NCBI GenBank assembly: GCA_028281495.1
Contig: JANQJU010000088.1
Span: forward strand, 18,515 to 82,514
Origin: SAR324 cluster bacterium
GTDB lineage: Bacteria; SAR324; NAC60-12
Direction of reading: 5' to 3'
Length of the DNA: 64,000 nt
The notes under the pieces were generated by a model. It made no database searches. It saw only the letters and a list, made by a program, of their open reading frames with translations, and was not told where the DNA came from. Made by a program: the position numbers and the translations under genes. This document shows positions 44,879 to 52,516 of the stretch, one piece after another; the stretch's first letter is position 1; each line of letters begins with the position of its first letter.

Positions 44879-45642
44879 TAAATTTGATTAAATTTATCTA
44901 AAAAGAAACAATGTATTTTCCATTAATGAGCTTATTAATCACTTTATTTGTTATAAAATTATTAATATTTCATTATAAACCCTTTTATATCAACAGTTAA
45001 AAAACAAACTGTCATTTTTTCAAATAGTTGCTAAAATTAGCTATGCTGAATTCAAAAAAAGGAAATTACACTTCTGCATTTTTTTTGATGATTCACTGTT
45101 TGACAGCTATCTATTAAATTAAGTTTGAAACGAATTTTGATTTGACTAATTGGAAAAATATTTCCGATGTATTTTTTGTTTTGACTGGATTTGAAGTCTC
45201 AAGAAAGCTTGCTGTTGAAATCTTCTCAATCTGAAGGATTGGATTACCTCTACTCAGATTTGAAGAAAATAGAGTGATCAGGCTATGGAGCAGGACTTAC
45301 CAATGTTGACGAATTCATCAGCTCGGATGGAGTCGTATCTTCACGCTATAGAAAGTTAACGAAAGCTTTTGCTCAAGTTGAGTCAAGAATAGGAGGTCAG
45401 ATCGTAAGGTTGAACAAAATATCGACCTCAAGCACAAATGCGGAACTACGGTCTAAGGTTTTGAGGTTCTGATAGATAAAATGAAGGGTGGGGAATAGGT
45501 TTAAGAAAATTTCAAAAATCGGTCTTCTATAAGCAGATGGGTTCGTTGAAACGAAAAAATAGGTGGGGCAAAACCAGATGGGAGGGCAGGGGTGACCTCG
45601 CTCCAACAAAAAACGAGGCAAGAGCACCCAATGTGGCAAGCT

Positions 45643-45933
45643 TTACTCGTCTTCACCTTCCCCCAATTGGGCTTTTATGTCGGAAGGTAAGTATAAATCC
45701 AATACAAGCTTGTTAAAAGCTTCTGGATTCCCTGCTTCTTTTTGTTTCACAGCAGGAACCAAAATATTTGCAATGAACAGACGAAAGACATCGTTAACTG
45801 TCCAAGACGAATTCGTCTTCTTCGAGGCGAATTGTAAAAACTGTTTAATGATACTGTAAAACTCTTGGGTGCTCTTCACATTATATGTCCATGTATCCGA
45901 CGGATTTACATGTTTTTTTGATGCTGCTGCCAC
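45643..45933 (-). CDS. Second small RHH-like protein
   Basis: A 96-residue protein, paralogous to the one at 44473-44757. The predicted order is strand (WTYNVKS), helix (EFYSIIKQFLQFASKK), turn (TNSSWT), helix (NDVFRLFIANILVPAVKQ), then an acidic tail. The start is a GTG at 45933, fixed by a strong AAGGAGG six bases upstream. It lies alone between the two secretion systems and is divergent from the pilus operon, so it is well placed to regulate both. No catalytic motif is seen. Confidence 0.72.
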   Translation of the reverse strand: MAAASKKHVNPSDTWTYNVKSTQEFYSIIKQFLQFASKKTNSSWTVNDVFRLFIANILVPAVKQKEAGNPEAFNKLVLDLYLPSDIKAQLGEGEDE

Positions 45934-46345
45934 GGATCCTCCTTGCGCTTTGGTGGTTAATTTGGCGAATGATGAAACAATTTATTTGGAATCCTGTAAA
46001 AATCTTTAAAATACGTCAAGCCTTTTTATCACAATTTATTGCATTTTTCCCCTAGATCCAAACAAATTGAGGGCTTGGATCACTTTATCTTTCCCGAAAA
46101 TCCCCTGTTTTTGCCTGCTTCATCGATCTGATAATTGTTCAGTCACCTTGCTATATATCTTGCAAAATTATCCAATTTTGGATAATTTAGTTCCTAAATA
46201 GGTTCTTAAATTTTGTTTTTTTGACTCAAAAAAATCAGAAATAAAAATTATTTTAACAAGTACCTTCAAAATACTTAATCGATAATGTATAGTAATAATG
46301 TGAGGTATAACTGAATCACGAAATTTAGAACTATCAAAAAGCGTT
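45934..46345. promoter_or_regulatory. Divergent control region between RHH-like gene and pilus operon
   Basis: 412 bp without a gene. Reading rightward: TTTAAAATACGT (46005-46016); an inverted repeat GATCCAA-N13-TTGGATC (46055-46081); a 24-bp perfect palindrome (46165-46188); a TTGACT hexamer near 46220; TTCAAAATACTTAAT (46265-46279); and AT-rich DNA with GATAAT and TATAGT hexamers close to the pilus operon start. It has the density of elements expected of a bidirectional regulated promoter. Confidence 0.55.
46165..46188. promoter_or_regulatory. 24-bp perfect palindrome upstream of the pilus operon
   Basis: AAATTATCCAA (46165-46175) and TTGGATAATTT (46178-46188) are perfect inverted 11-mers around TT. 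The core contains TATCCA-ATTT-TGGATA, the same operator-like arms found before the T4SS operon. The centre is ~170 bp upstream of the first pseudopilin ATG. Confidence 0.6.
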
Positions 46346-47200
46346 ATGCAAAAAGAGAAGAAACTCAGTGGTTTTTCTTTACTAGAGGTTTTGATTGCAA
46401 CAGCTATCGTTGGCATCATGGCCGCGGCTGCCGTTCCGTTCGTGTTGGAACTACAAGAAGTAATGGATATTCGAAAAACCCAAGATCAACTGGAGCGTAT
46501 TTCACTCGCATTGGAGCTTTACTTTACCGACATCGGAACGTTTCCCGTGACTTCAAGTGATCCTAGTAACCTCTCCGCAGGTGACCAGGGTCTGCCCGCT
46601 CTATTGTATCTTCCAACGATTGCTCCAATACCCGCTGTTGGTGCCTGGGATGGCCCTTATCTTCAAGAAATCAATTTAGAGCGGTTGGTCAAAGACGCTT
46701 GGGGCAACAATTATGAATTGATTCTACAACGGGGGTGTCCTTCGAATTGTATCACGCTATCTGGAAGCGACACGGCCAATCTTTATGACCTTTCGATTGA
46801 TCTAACTCTAAAGCTCATTAGCCATGGACCGGATGGAGTCTCACAAGGAGGGGATGATATTGAGGCTGAAGTGAGCTCCGGCCCCATTGCAAGACGCTTG
46901 AAACTCGATACGAAAAAACGCTTGGAGGTGTTGATGGCTGAGGTGGGAAACCGAACCATTAACAACGAAGGCTATTTGGGCACGTTGAATGGAATGTCTA
47001 GCCCCGGTGATCCACCGTGTACCCTTCGCAATACAGAGATAAGCAGTTTTAGTGAACTCGGCAGCTATTTTACGCAAGACACTTGGGGCAATTCGTTTCA
47101 ATGGCATGACGATACAAGGCAGTTCTATAGTGTCGGCCCCAATCGGACCGACGATACTTGCAATTTGAGCACCTTATCTACCTCTGACTTGGGAATTTGA
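46346..47200 (+). CDS. Pseudopilin with two GspG-like units
   Basis: A 284-residue type IV pilin-like protein. The prepilin peptidase site is LSG|FSLLEVLIATA (short basic leader, Phe at +1, Glu at +5), followed by the hydrophobic helix. The globular part has the GspG pattern twice: VKDAWGNNYELIL ... ISHGPDGVSQGGDDI at ~110-165, and FTQDTWGNSFQW ... YSVGPNRTDDT at ~240-275. One GspG is ~140 residues, so this looks like a fused or duplicated major pseudopilin. It is first in the plus-strand operon. It needs a prepilin peptidase, which is not encoded in the window. Confidence 0.88.
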   Translation: MQKEKKLSGFSLLEVLIATAIVGIMAAAAVPFVLELQEVMDIRKTQDQLERISLALELYFTDIGTFPVTSSDPSNLSAGDQGLPALLYLPTIAPIPAVGAWDGPYLQEINLERLVKDAWGNNYELILQRGCPSNCITLSGSDTANLYDLSIDLTLKLISHGPDGVSQGGDDIEAEVSSGPIARRLKLDTKKRLEVLMAEVGNRTINNEGYLGTLNGMSSPGDPPCTLRNTEISSFSELGSYFTQDTWGNSFQWHDDTRQFYSVGPNRTDDTCNLSTLSTSDLGI

Positions 47201-47234
47201 ACGACCGGATTTCTATACTCGATGTGAGATTGAT

Positions 47235-48896
47235 ATGAAGCTATACCGCTTTTGGAACACTGTGGCAGCCTTGTGCCTGCTGATCGGATGCCATTCCACA
47301 AAAGTTGAGGAATCGCCAAACGCTGAAGTGCCTCTGTTGGATGGGGAGACAGCTCCCGGCACAACCCCGTTTCCGGGCTTTCCCCCCATCCGACTCCGAC
47401 AGCAGTTGTTGGAGCCTGATTTTCTCCCACAATCTTTGCCATCAACCGATTCCAATAAAAAACAAAACCCAAAGCGATATACGATCACTGTTCAAAACAA
47501 TACCTCATTACGAGAAATTCTCCGGCCTATTCTCAAAGACTTAGAACTGAGCCTGATTATTGACGCGGATGTGAATGGACGTACTCCCGCTATTGAGCTT
47601 CGGCAGGTCTCGCTTGAACAATTGCTGTATGCGATGTTGCATCCCGTTAATGCGGATTATCGAAAGAGTGGAAATTTCCTTCACATCTTCCGCAGGAAAT
47701 CAATTACAAAAATTTTTAAAATCAACTACCTGGCCTCGGTCCGTAGTACTGAAGGAACTATTGTCAATTCGTCAACAAGTGGAGGAGAAGGGAGAATTTC
47801 TTCGCAAGTTTCCACTAACTTCTGGAAAGACGTCGAAAATGGCCTCAATCTGCTAATTCCTTCCAGTTTGGGATTCAATCAGCCGCCCATTGCGGTTCCT
47901 CGATCCAGTTCACGTTCCACTGAGAACAATGCCACTCTTGTTTCGGAACCGATTCGTTTTGTGAATCGGTTTGTCATCAATCGAAAAAGCGGGGTGATTT
48001 TGGTAACCGCGTCGCCAAAGCTTTTAGAAGAGGTCTCCACTTATCTCCATTGGGTGACTGAATCAACATTAAGGCAAGTACAGATTCGAGTACAAATCGC
48101 CGAAGTCAAACTCAACAGCCAAAACAAATTCGGCATTGATTGGGAACGGATTTCCGATCAAATCGCTAGTGCTGATGTCACCTTGAACCAAACCTCTGCT
48201 GGCTCTTTGGGAACCGTGGTGCAAGATGCAAATGTGTTCACCGCTAATTTTTCATCGCCAAAAACTAACATTATATTGCAGGCATTACAGACCTCTGGAG
48301 AGGTAAAAATTCTGTCTAGCCCCATCTTAACGACGCTGAACAATGAACCTGCCATGTTCAAGTCGGCACAAGATCGTAGTTTCTTTAGCGTCACTCGAAC
48401 GCAAAATTTACAAGGAGATCAAATCGTCGAAAACTTCAATGCTGACGTGAAAGTGGTCACTTTGGGGCTTTCCTTAAGGATTACGCCGCAAATTGGCGAC
48501 AGTGGGGACGTACTCATTGATGTCCATCCAACAATCACCGAATTGGCTCGCGTGGCGCAAGCGGTGGATCGCGATGGGAATTTTTTAGCCAGCAGTCCAG
48601 ATACGGATGTGCGTGAGTTGAATACCGTGGTCCGTGTGGCCCACGGGGAAACCGCCGTCATTGGTGGTTTGATTCGAGATCAAGCCTCCGAACGTGAAGT
48701 CGGAGTGCCCTTCCTCAAAGATATTCCGGGGTTGGGGACTCTATTCAAAAGTAGGGAAGATACCATCGAAAAAACAGAGTTGGTACTGTTCATGACTCCA
48801 CAGGTCGTCAGTGGAAATCTCGTCGAAGAAATCGATTTTGGTCCCAATGACCTGCTTCAAGAAAAATTTCCGGATTTATTTGGAGGCTCACCATGA
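47235..48896 (+). CDS. MshL/PilQ/GspD-type secretin lipoprotein
   Basis: A 553-residue outer-membrane secretin. The lipoprotein signal ends in LLIGC (residue ~19). An STN-like domain (REILRPILKDLELSLIID, ~85-150) is followed by the MshL-type segment FKINYLASVRSTEG, an N-domain and the C-terminal secretin domain (~290-540). That domain carries IQIAEVKLNSQNKFGIDWE-like and VVRVAHGETAVIGGLIRDQ sequence, and ends VGVPFLKDIPGLGTLF and ELVLFMTPQVV. The layout is closest to MSHA pilus MshL. It would form the outer-membrane pore of the pilus/secretion machine. Confidence 0.9.
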   Translation: MKLYRFWNTVAALCLLIGCHSTKVEESPNAEVPLLDGETAPGTTPFPGFPPIRLRQQLLEPDFLPQSLPSTDSNKKQNPKRYTITVQNNTSLREILRPILKDLELSLIIDADVNGRTPAIELRQVSLEQLLYAMLHPVNADYRKSGNFLHIFRRKSITKIFKINYLASVRSTEGTIVNSSTSGGEGRISSQVSTNFWKDVENGLNLLIPSSLGFNQPPIAVPRSSSRSTENNATLVSEPIRFVNRFVINRKSGVILVTASPKLLEEVSTYLHWVTESTLRQVQIRVQIAEVKLNSQNKFGIDWERISDQIASADVTLNQTSAGSLGTVVQDANVFTANFSSPKTNIILQALQTSGEVKILSSPILTTLNNEPAMFKSAQDRSFFSVTRTQNLQGDQIVENFNADVKVVTLGLSLRITPQIGDSGDVLIDVHPTITELARVAQAVDRDGNFLASSPDTDVRELNTVVRVAHGETAVIGGLIRDQASEREVGVPFLKDIPGLGTLFKSREDTIEKTELVLFMTPQVVSGNLVEEIDFGPNDLLQEKFPDLFGGSP

Positions 48897-49552
48897 TGTC
48901 AAACTTATTGAAGTCACTGTCTTTCATCCGTTTATTCAGAATAGGACACCGGTCGAGGAAATCACATCGCGAAACAGCACTGTTTCATGAATTACATATT
49001 CAATCCAAACCGTCGGGTTTCTCTTTATTAGAAATCATAATAGCTGTTTCTATCGTCGGAATCGTTTCCGCTCTTTCGGTTCCTCTGCTGCATCGCTACA
49101 TCGGGGATGCCAAGGTCAGCCGTGCCCAATCAGACATTGCCACCTTTGCTCAAGCTCTGGAGCAATTTTACGAACATACTCGTACCTACCCCGGGAAAAA
49201 CAACAGCAGGGATGTGTTGAACAGTTCGGGAACCCCACCCCAATATGCGGACGATTCTGGCAATGTGATCTGGGGGGTGGCAGACGCCGACGTGATCCGA
49301 TTGGGAGATATTTTGATTAATAATACCGACGCTTACACCGCATGGGATAACGATTTGGGTTTGGGCTGGCGTGGGCCTTATATCGAGCAAGATTCGTCGG
49401 ATCCGTGGGGCTATCAATACTGGGTTGGCGTTCAAGGATTTGCTAACAAATCATCCGTTTGGGTCATTTCAGCAGGAAAGGATGGCATTGTTTCCACAGC
49501 GATAAACGCCACCGAGTTGCACGGCAACGATATTGGTAGGAGGTTGCGTTAA
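48893..49552 (+). CDS. Pseudopilin with long leader
   Basis: A 219-residue pseudopilin. The processing site SG|FSLLEIIIAVS comes after an unusually long, basic leader of about 42 residues; most leaders are 6-25. No in-frame ATG lies closer, and the ATG at 48893 overlaps the secretin stop (ATGATG), which supports the long form. The C-terminal domain has GPYIEQDSSDPWGYQYWV and VISAGKDGIVST, matching the GspG Ca-binding end. It is translated together with the secretin. Confidence 0.88.
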   Translation: MMSNLLKSLSFIRLFRIGHRSRKSHRETALFHELHIQSKPSGFSLLEIIIAVSIVGIVSALSVPLLHRYIGDAKVSRAQSDIATFAQALEQFYEHTRTYPGKNNSRDVLNSSGTPPQYADDSGNVIWGVADADVIRLGDILINNTDAYTAWDNDLGLGWRGPYIEQDSSDPWGYQYWVGVQGFANKSSVWVISAGKDGIVSTAINATELHGNDIGRRLR

Positions 49553-49553
49553 C

Positions 49554-51251
49554 ATGGCGACACGACTGCGCTTGGGAGATCGCTTGATAGGCGAAGGCTT
49601 GGTAACAGAAAAACAACGAGATGTGGCCTTAGAATTTCAAAATGCCATCAAAAGGAATCCGGATCTCAAACATCTTTCTATTGGCGAAATATTGACACAG
49701 TTGGGTTTCATTACTGATGAGCGACTCGCTGATGTTGTGGCCAAATTGCAAGACAGTGTCTATGTCCCCATTTTGGACAGCGATGTAGTCGACCGAGAGT
49801 TATTGGCAAGCATTCCTGAACCATTCGCTCGTGAGAATTTAATCATCCCATGGAATCGATATAAGGATCGGTTGCAGGTATTTATGGCGGATACCAGTGA
49901 TGAAAACGCCGTGGATCAACTGCGGCAACTCACGGGTTTGTTTGATATCGATTGTTTTCAAGCCGTGACCAGTCAATTACGTAAATTGATTGATCGGAGT
50001 TTCCGCTATCAAGACAAACCCCGAGACGATTTGGATCGTTTGGGAAAACAGGCAGAATCAGGCGATGCAACGGAACTGGTCGATTTGCTTTTGTATATCG
50101 CGATGAAGTTAGAAGCGACCGACCTCCACATTCGTCCCTCGTACCTGGGATCGGTGGTGAGCTTTCGTATCGACGGTATTTTGCATCCGTACCACATCTT
50201 TTCGTTATCCGCCCATGAAACATTGCGGAACAATATCAAAGTCAAGGGAGGTGGCGATATTGACGAAAAGGGAGGAGAAGACATTCGATTTGAACACAAA
50301 GTGGCGGATCGCACTTTGTCCTGCCGTGTCTCGTCAATTCCGGTCAAATACGGGGGCAACACACAGACAGAACAAATCGTTCTCCGCATCCAGGATTCTC
50401 AGCGCCTGAATTTACAATTAGACGAACTGGGCATTGCTCAAGATAACCTCAAGGAATTCAGAAGATTTCTAAGTTTCGAGGATGGCATCATTTTGTTAGT
50501 GGGATCAACCGGAAGTGGCAAAACTACCACATTGTATGCGGCGTTGAGAGAAATAGATGCCTTATCTAGAAACGTCGTGAGCATTGAAGACCCAATTGAA
50601 TGCGATTTGCCACTCGTTGGGCAAGTCGAAGTGAACGAGAAGTTTGGGATCAGCTACGCGAGTACGATGAAAAAGTTTTTGCGCCATGACCCTGACGTGA
50701 TTCTGCTTGGGGAGCTACGTGATTCGGCCACCTCCACCTTAGCAGTGGAAGCTGCCTCAACAGGGCATTTGGTGTTGAGCACTTTGCATGCGAATGATTC
50801 GTCAACTGCGTTTTTACGACTCATTCATCATGGCATTGACCCTAACTATATCGTGTCAGTAGTTCGAGGAGTGATGTCGCAACGACTGTTTCGAAAAATT
50901 TGTTCTTTCTGCAAAGAAGAAAACAAAGAAACGAGTCCCCACCATGAACAGTTTGTTGATGCAGTTCGGCAGGAGTTTGGGTCCAACCAAGAGGTCCATT
51001 TTTTTAAAGGGATGGGATGCGAGCAATGCAACCATACCGGACATCGAGGTAGAACTGCCGTTACCGAAATTTTGAAGATGAGCGATGGGGTCGCAGAACT
51101 GATCACCCAACGTTCAGACAATCGGCGTATTAAACAATTGGCGATCGAGGAAGGCATGCGCCCTTTGCGTCGGGATGCCATGCTGAAAGTGATCAAAGGC
51201 ATCATAGACTTACCTCAATTGATCGAACGAGGAATATGGATTCCTCCTTAA
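49554..51251 (+). CDS. GspE/PilB/MshE-type assembly ATPase
   Basis: A 565-residue extension ATPase. The ATG at 49554 follows AGGAGG and comes one base after the preceding stop. An MshE/GspE N-terminal domain (~5-150, with RLGDRLIGEGLVTEKQRD) precedes the core: P-loop LVGSTGSGKTTTLYAAL, Asp box SIEDPIECD, Walker B VILLGELRDSATSTLAVEAA and His box STLHANDSSTAFLRL. The zinc cluster is CSFCKEEN ... CEQCNHTG. It is clearly separate from the T4SS-operon ATPase at 42736-44466, which has a different N-terminus. Confidence 0.92.
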   Translation: MATRLRLGDRLIGEGLVTEKQRDVALEFQNAIKRNPDLKHLSIGEILTQLGFITDERLADVVAKLQDSVYVPILDSDVVDRELLASIPEPFARENLIIPWNRYKDRLQVFMADTSDENAVDQLRQLTGLFDIDCFQAVTSQLRKLIDRSFRYQDKPRDDLDRLGKQAESGDATELVDLLLYIAMKLEATDLHIRPSYLGSVVSFRIDGILHPYHIFSLSAHETLRNNIKVKGGGDIDEKGGEDIRFEHKVADRTLSCRVSSIPVKYGGNTQTEQIVLRIQDSQRLNLQLDELGIAQDNLKEFRRFLSFEDGIILLVGSTGSGKTTTLYAALREIDALSRNVVSIEDPIECDLPLVGQVEVNEKFGISYASTMKKFLRHDPDVILLGELRDSATSTLAVEAASTGHLVLSTLHANDSSTAFLRLIHHGIDPNYIVSVVRGVMSQRLFRKICSFCKEENKETSPHHEQFVDAVRQEFGSNQEVHFFKGMGCEQCNHTGHRGRTAVTEILKMSDGVAELITQRSDNRRIKQLAIEEGMRPLRRDAMLKVIKGIIDLPQLIERGIWIPP

Positions 51252-51295
51252 AATTGAAACGTCGTTAAGCCATGAATTCGAGTTCTTGAGGAGCC

Positions 51296-52510
51296 ATGGA
51301 ACGAGTGTACCATTACAAGGCGGTTGATAAAATGGGCCGCTCCGTACGCGATTCGTTGATGATCGAAGATGAAATTGCTTTAAAGCGGTTGCTCGCTCAA
51401 GACGATTTGTTCCTGCTCGATTACAAGCCCCAAAGCATGTTGGAGCAAACTATCGAGAAGTTGAGCTTCAAGCCTGAAAGCATTCATTTGTTTACAACAA
51501 GAATGGCTTCAGGACTACAAGTGGGCATCCCATTGGGAGTGATCTTGGAAAACCTGATTGAGGACCAAACTGGGTATTTCAAGCAGGTACTCAAAGGAGT
51601 CGAACATCACGTAAAAAGCGGCAAAACCCTCGCGGAATCTTTGAGAATGTATTCCGACTATTTCTCTGAAACCTACTGCACCATTGTAAACAGTGGACAG
51701 GGGAGTGGTCGTTTGGGTGAAACCTTTTTTCATTTAGGTAAGTTGTATGAGCAACAAAAAGAAAATCGAAACAAAATTCGTAAGGCGAAGGCCCAGCCGA
51801 TGTTCTACATCACGGTGTTGCTGGTTTTTACAGTGGCTGCCTCCATTTGGATTTTACCCAACTTTGTGAAGATTTTTGAAAGCAGCAAAATTCAAATTCC
51901 CCTTCCGACCCAAATTCTGTTGGGAGTGGGTGAGTTGATCACGCAAGGGGGCATTTTTATCTTACTGACTTTGGTGGGATTGGGCATGTTTTGGAAACTT
52001 TCGGTTCAGAAAAGCAATGGGGTTCAATACCTCCTTGACCACATTTTGCTTAAAATACCGATCATTCGTTCGATCATTCGCTATTCCGAAACCTCTTTAT
52101 TTGTGCACTTTTGGCACCTATTTGCATTGAGTGGCGTGCCCTTGGTGCAAACTTTAGAATCGTTAGCCGATGTACCCAAAAACCAAGTGGTTCGTGAATC
52201 GATCCGTCGGGTGCAAGGCAACGTTTCTAAGGGAATGAGCGTGAGTCGTGCTTTCAATGAACAGCCATTTTTCGCAGATAATTGGGTGTTTCGAGAGTTG
52301 GTAAAAATCGGAGATGATAATAAGGAAATGGAGTCAATTCTGCCTAAAATCTTTCAAGATCATGATCAAGCAATGATCGAATCTATTGACCGTTTGATGC
52401 CCTGGATCAACAAGCTGTTACTTGCAATTTCTGGAATCGTCGTAGGGATGTTTGTTGCCGGAATTTTTCTACCAATCTTGATGATGTTTGAAGTGGCTAA
52501 AAACTTATAA
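51296..52510 (+). CDS. GspF/PilC/MshG-type inner-membrane platform protein
   Basis: A 404-residue platform protein with two T2SS-F domains. An N-terminal cytosolic segment (VYHYKAVDKMGRSVRDSL) precedes FTTRMASGLQVGIPLGVIL (first F domain, ~65-185), a membrane helix (FYITVLLVFTVAASIWILPNFV), a second pair of helices and the second F domain (ETSLFVHFWHLFALSGVPLV). The last helix is ISGIVVGMFVAGIFLPILMMF. Its partner is the ATPase encoded just upstream. GAGGAG precedes the ATG. Confidence 0.92.
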   Translation: MERVYHYKAVDKMGRSVRDSLMIEDEIALKRLLAQDDLFLLDYKPQSMLEQTIEKLSFKPESIHLFTTRMASGLQVGIPLGVILENLIEDQTGYFKQVLKGVEHHVKSGKTLAESLRMYSDYFSETYCTIVNSGQGSGRLGETFFHLGKLYEQQKENRNKIRKAKAQPMFYITVLLVFTVAASIWILPNFVKIFESSKIQIPLPTQILLGVGELITQGGIFILLTLVGLGMFWKLSVQKSNGVQYLLDHILLKIPIIRSIIRYSETSLFVHFWHLFALSGVPLVQTLESLADVPKNQVVRESIRRVQGNVSKGMSVSRAFNEQPFFADNWVFRELVKIGDDNKEMESILPKIFQDHDQAMIESIDRLMPWINKLLLAISGIVVGMFVAGIFLPILMMFEVAKNL

Positions 52511-52516
52511 GGCTTT

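Larger units (their letters stand above)
44758..45642. other. 885-bp AT-rich intergenic region with palindromes
   Basis: No convincing gene is present. The left half (to ~45180) is very AT-rich and holds the TTTAAAATACGT element (44808-44819), the TATCCA palindrome (44863-44878) and an abutting palindrome ATAAATTT-GATT-AAATTTAT (44878-44897). A plus-strand frame from ~45277 to ~45471 is open for about 64 codons without a start codon, and may be a decayed coding piece. Near 45593-45632, GGTG-A-CCTCG pairs with CGAGG-x6-CACC as a weak hairpin just past the RHH-like gene's stop. Confidence 0.6.

Noticed and set aside
45397..45639. An 80-codon minus-strand frame beside the second RHH-like gene
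   Set aside because: It is Phe/Pro-rich with no domain pattern, lacks a ribosome site and starts 4 bp from the neighbouring stop in low-complexity DNA. It is probably chance.
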